This document shows positions 54,787 through 55,016 of a DNA stretch of 55,016 nucleotides, one piece after another (the first letter of the stretch is position 1; the number at the start of each line of letters is the position of its first letter). The stretch is from Betaproteobacteria bacterium (GTDB taxonomy: Bacteria > Pseudomonadota > Gammaproteobacteria > Burkholderiales > Thiobacteraceae): the NCBI GenBank assembly GCA_024641855.1, contig JAHECG010000012.1, forward strand, positions 1-55,016. The letters are read 5' to 3'. Under the pieces are notes generated by a model. The model made no database searches. It had not been told where the DNA came from and saw nothing but the letters and a program-made list of their open reading frames with translations. A program made the translations under genes and the position numbers.

Positions 54787-54954
54787 ATTCACGGGAGAGC
54801 GTGCAAAAAAGCACCGCCGAAGGCGTATTACCCATAACCGCTCAGGCAAATGAACCGTGAATTTAGGCAACTCTGGAGAGCGATGGTTTTCACCGTCCAC
54901 CGAAGGGGCACACGGGATTCTCCCGTAATCTCTCAGGTACCCGAACAGAGGGGT
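54787..54954 (+). promoter_or_regulatory. Tandem glycine riboswitch (gcvT element)
   Basis: Two aptamers lie in series. The first is closed by ATTCACGG/CCGTGAAT (54787-54794/54855-54862), with GGGAGAGC, GCCGAAGGC and GCTCAGGCA. A short linker follows. The second is closed by CTCTG/CAGAG (54871-54875/54946-54950), with TGGAGAGC, CACCGAAGGGG and CTCTCAGGTA. These are the conserved glycine-riboswitch boxes in the right order. Such elements usually switch on glycine cleavage (gcvT, gcvP) or a transporter when glycine is high. The controlled gene lies past the window. Confidence 0.96.
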
Positions 54955-54962
54955 GAAATGTG

Positions 54963-55016
54963 GCAGGACTGGTAGCGAATTGCTGTTGGCCTCGCACTTT
55001 GGCTCCACTGCTTTTT
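54963..55016 (+). terminator. Probable expression-platform terminator of the glycine riboswitch
   Basis: GCAG, TGG and AGC (54963-54966, 54970-54972, 54974-54976) can pair with GCT, CCA and CTGC (55002-55011), followed by at least five Ts up to the window edge. The stem has bulges. Its position right after the second aptamer fits transcriptional control. Confidence 0.5.

Noticed and set aside
54712-55008. 98-codon minus-strand frame at the right end
   Set aside because: It lies over the riboswitch, which explains the conserved bases; no start signal.

Overview
The window is a roughly 50% GC stretch of a proteobacterial chromosome. Gene order (tRNA-Tyr/Gly/Thr, tuf, tRNA-Trp, secE, nusG, rplKAJL, rpoBC, rpsLG, fusA, a second tuf, then S10-spc-alpha) and protein features point to a betaproteobacterium. 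An order such as Nitrosomonadales is only a guess. There is no IS element, prophage, CRISPR array or obvious foreign island.

Layout. (1) 1-1493, minus strand: 5' part of an MsbA-type lipid A flippase, cut by the window edge. (2) 1673-33977, plus strand: about 32 kb of transcription and translation genes. These are four tRNAs, two identical tuf genes, SecE, NusG, the RNA polymerase subunits beta, beta' and alpha, EF-G, IF-1, SecY and 32 ribosomal proteins. Its spacers hold most of the regulatory signals: a strong tRNA/tuf promoter, an L10-type autogenous leader before rplJ, an rplL-rpoB attenuator, a terminator overlapping a consensus promoter before rpsL, a second terminator just upstream of the rpsL start, and an spc-operon promoter. 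The block ends in a terminator with a perfect 19-bp stem. (3) 34140-42928: mixed single genes. They are a small exported two-cysteine protein, PBP4 (dacB), a UDP-HexNAc 4-epimerase/6-dehydrogenase pair (tviC/tviB-like), a periplasmic trypsin-like protease, an HPt-REC-PP2C signalling fusion, bioA and an HNH nuclease. (4) 43018-45230: groES-groEL with a perfect CIRCE operator and overlapping sigma70/sigma32-like promoters. (5) 45288-47717: a membrane PAS-GGDEF-EAL protein. (6) 47835-54515, minus strand: a four-gene envelope operon, DUF1302 beta-barrel, DUF1329 periplasmic protein, YCF48-like repeat protein and HAE3/MMPL-type RND exporter. It looks like a complete trans-envelope transport machine of unknown substrate. 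(7) 54742-55016, plus strand: a promoter, a tandem glycine riboswitch and a probable terminator platform. The controlled gene lies beyond the window.

Best candidates for less-described biology: the DUF1302-DUF1329-YCF48-RND operon; the promoter inside a terminator plus the attenuator-like leader at rpsL; the HPt-REC-PP2C fusion preceded by a possible coupled leader peptide; and the small exported two-cysteine protein after rplQ. Several spacers also carry inverted-repeat elements that look like dispersed genomic repeats.
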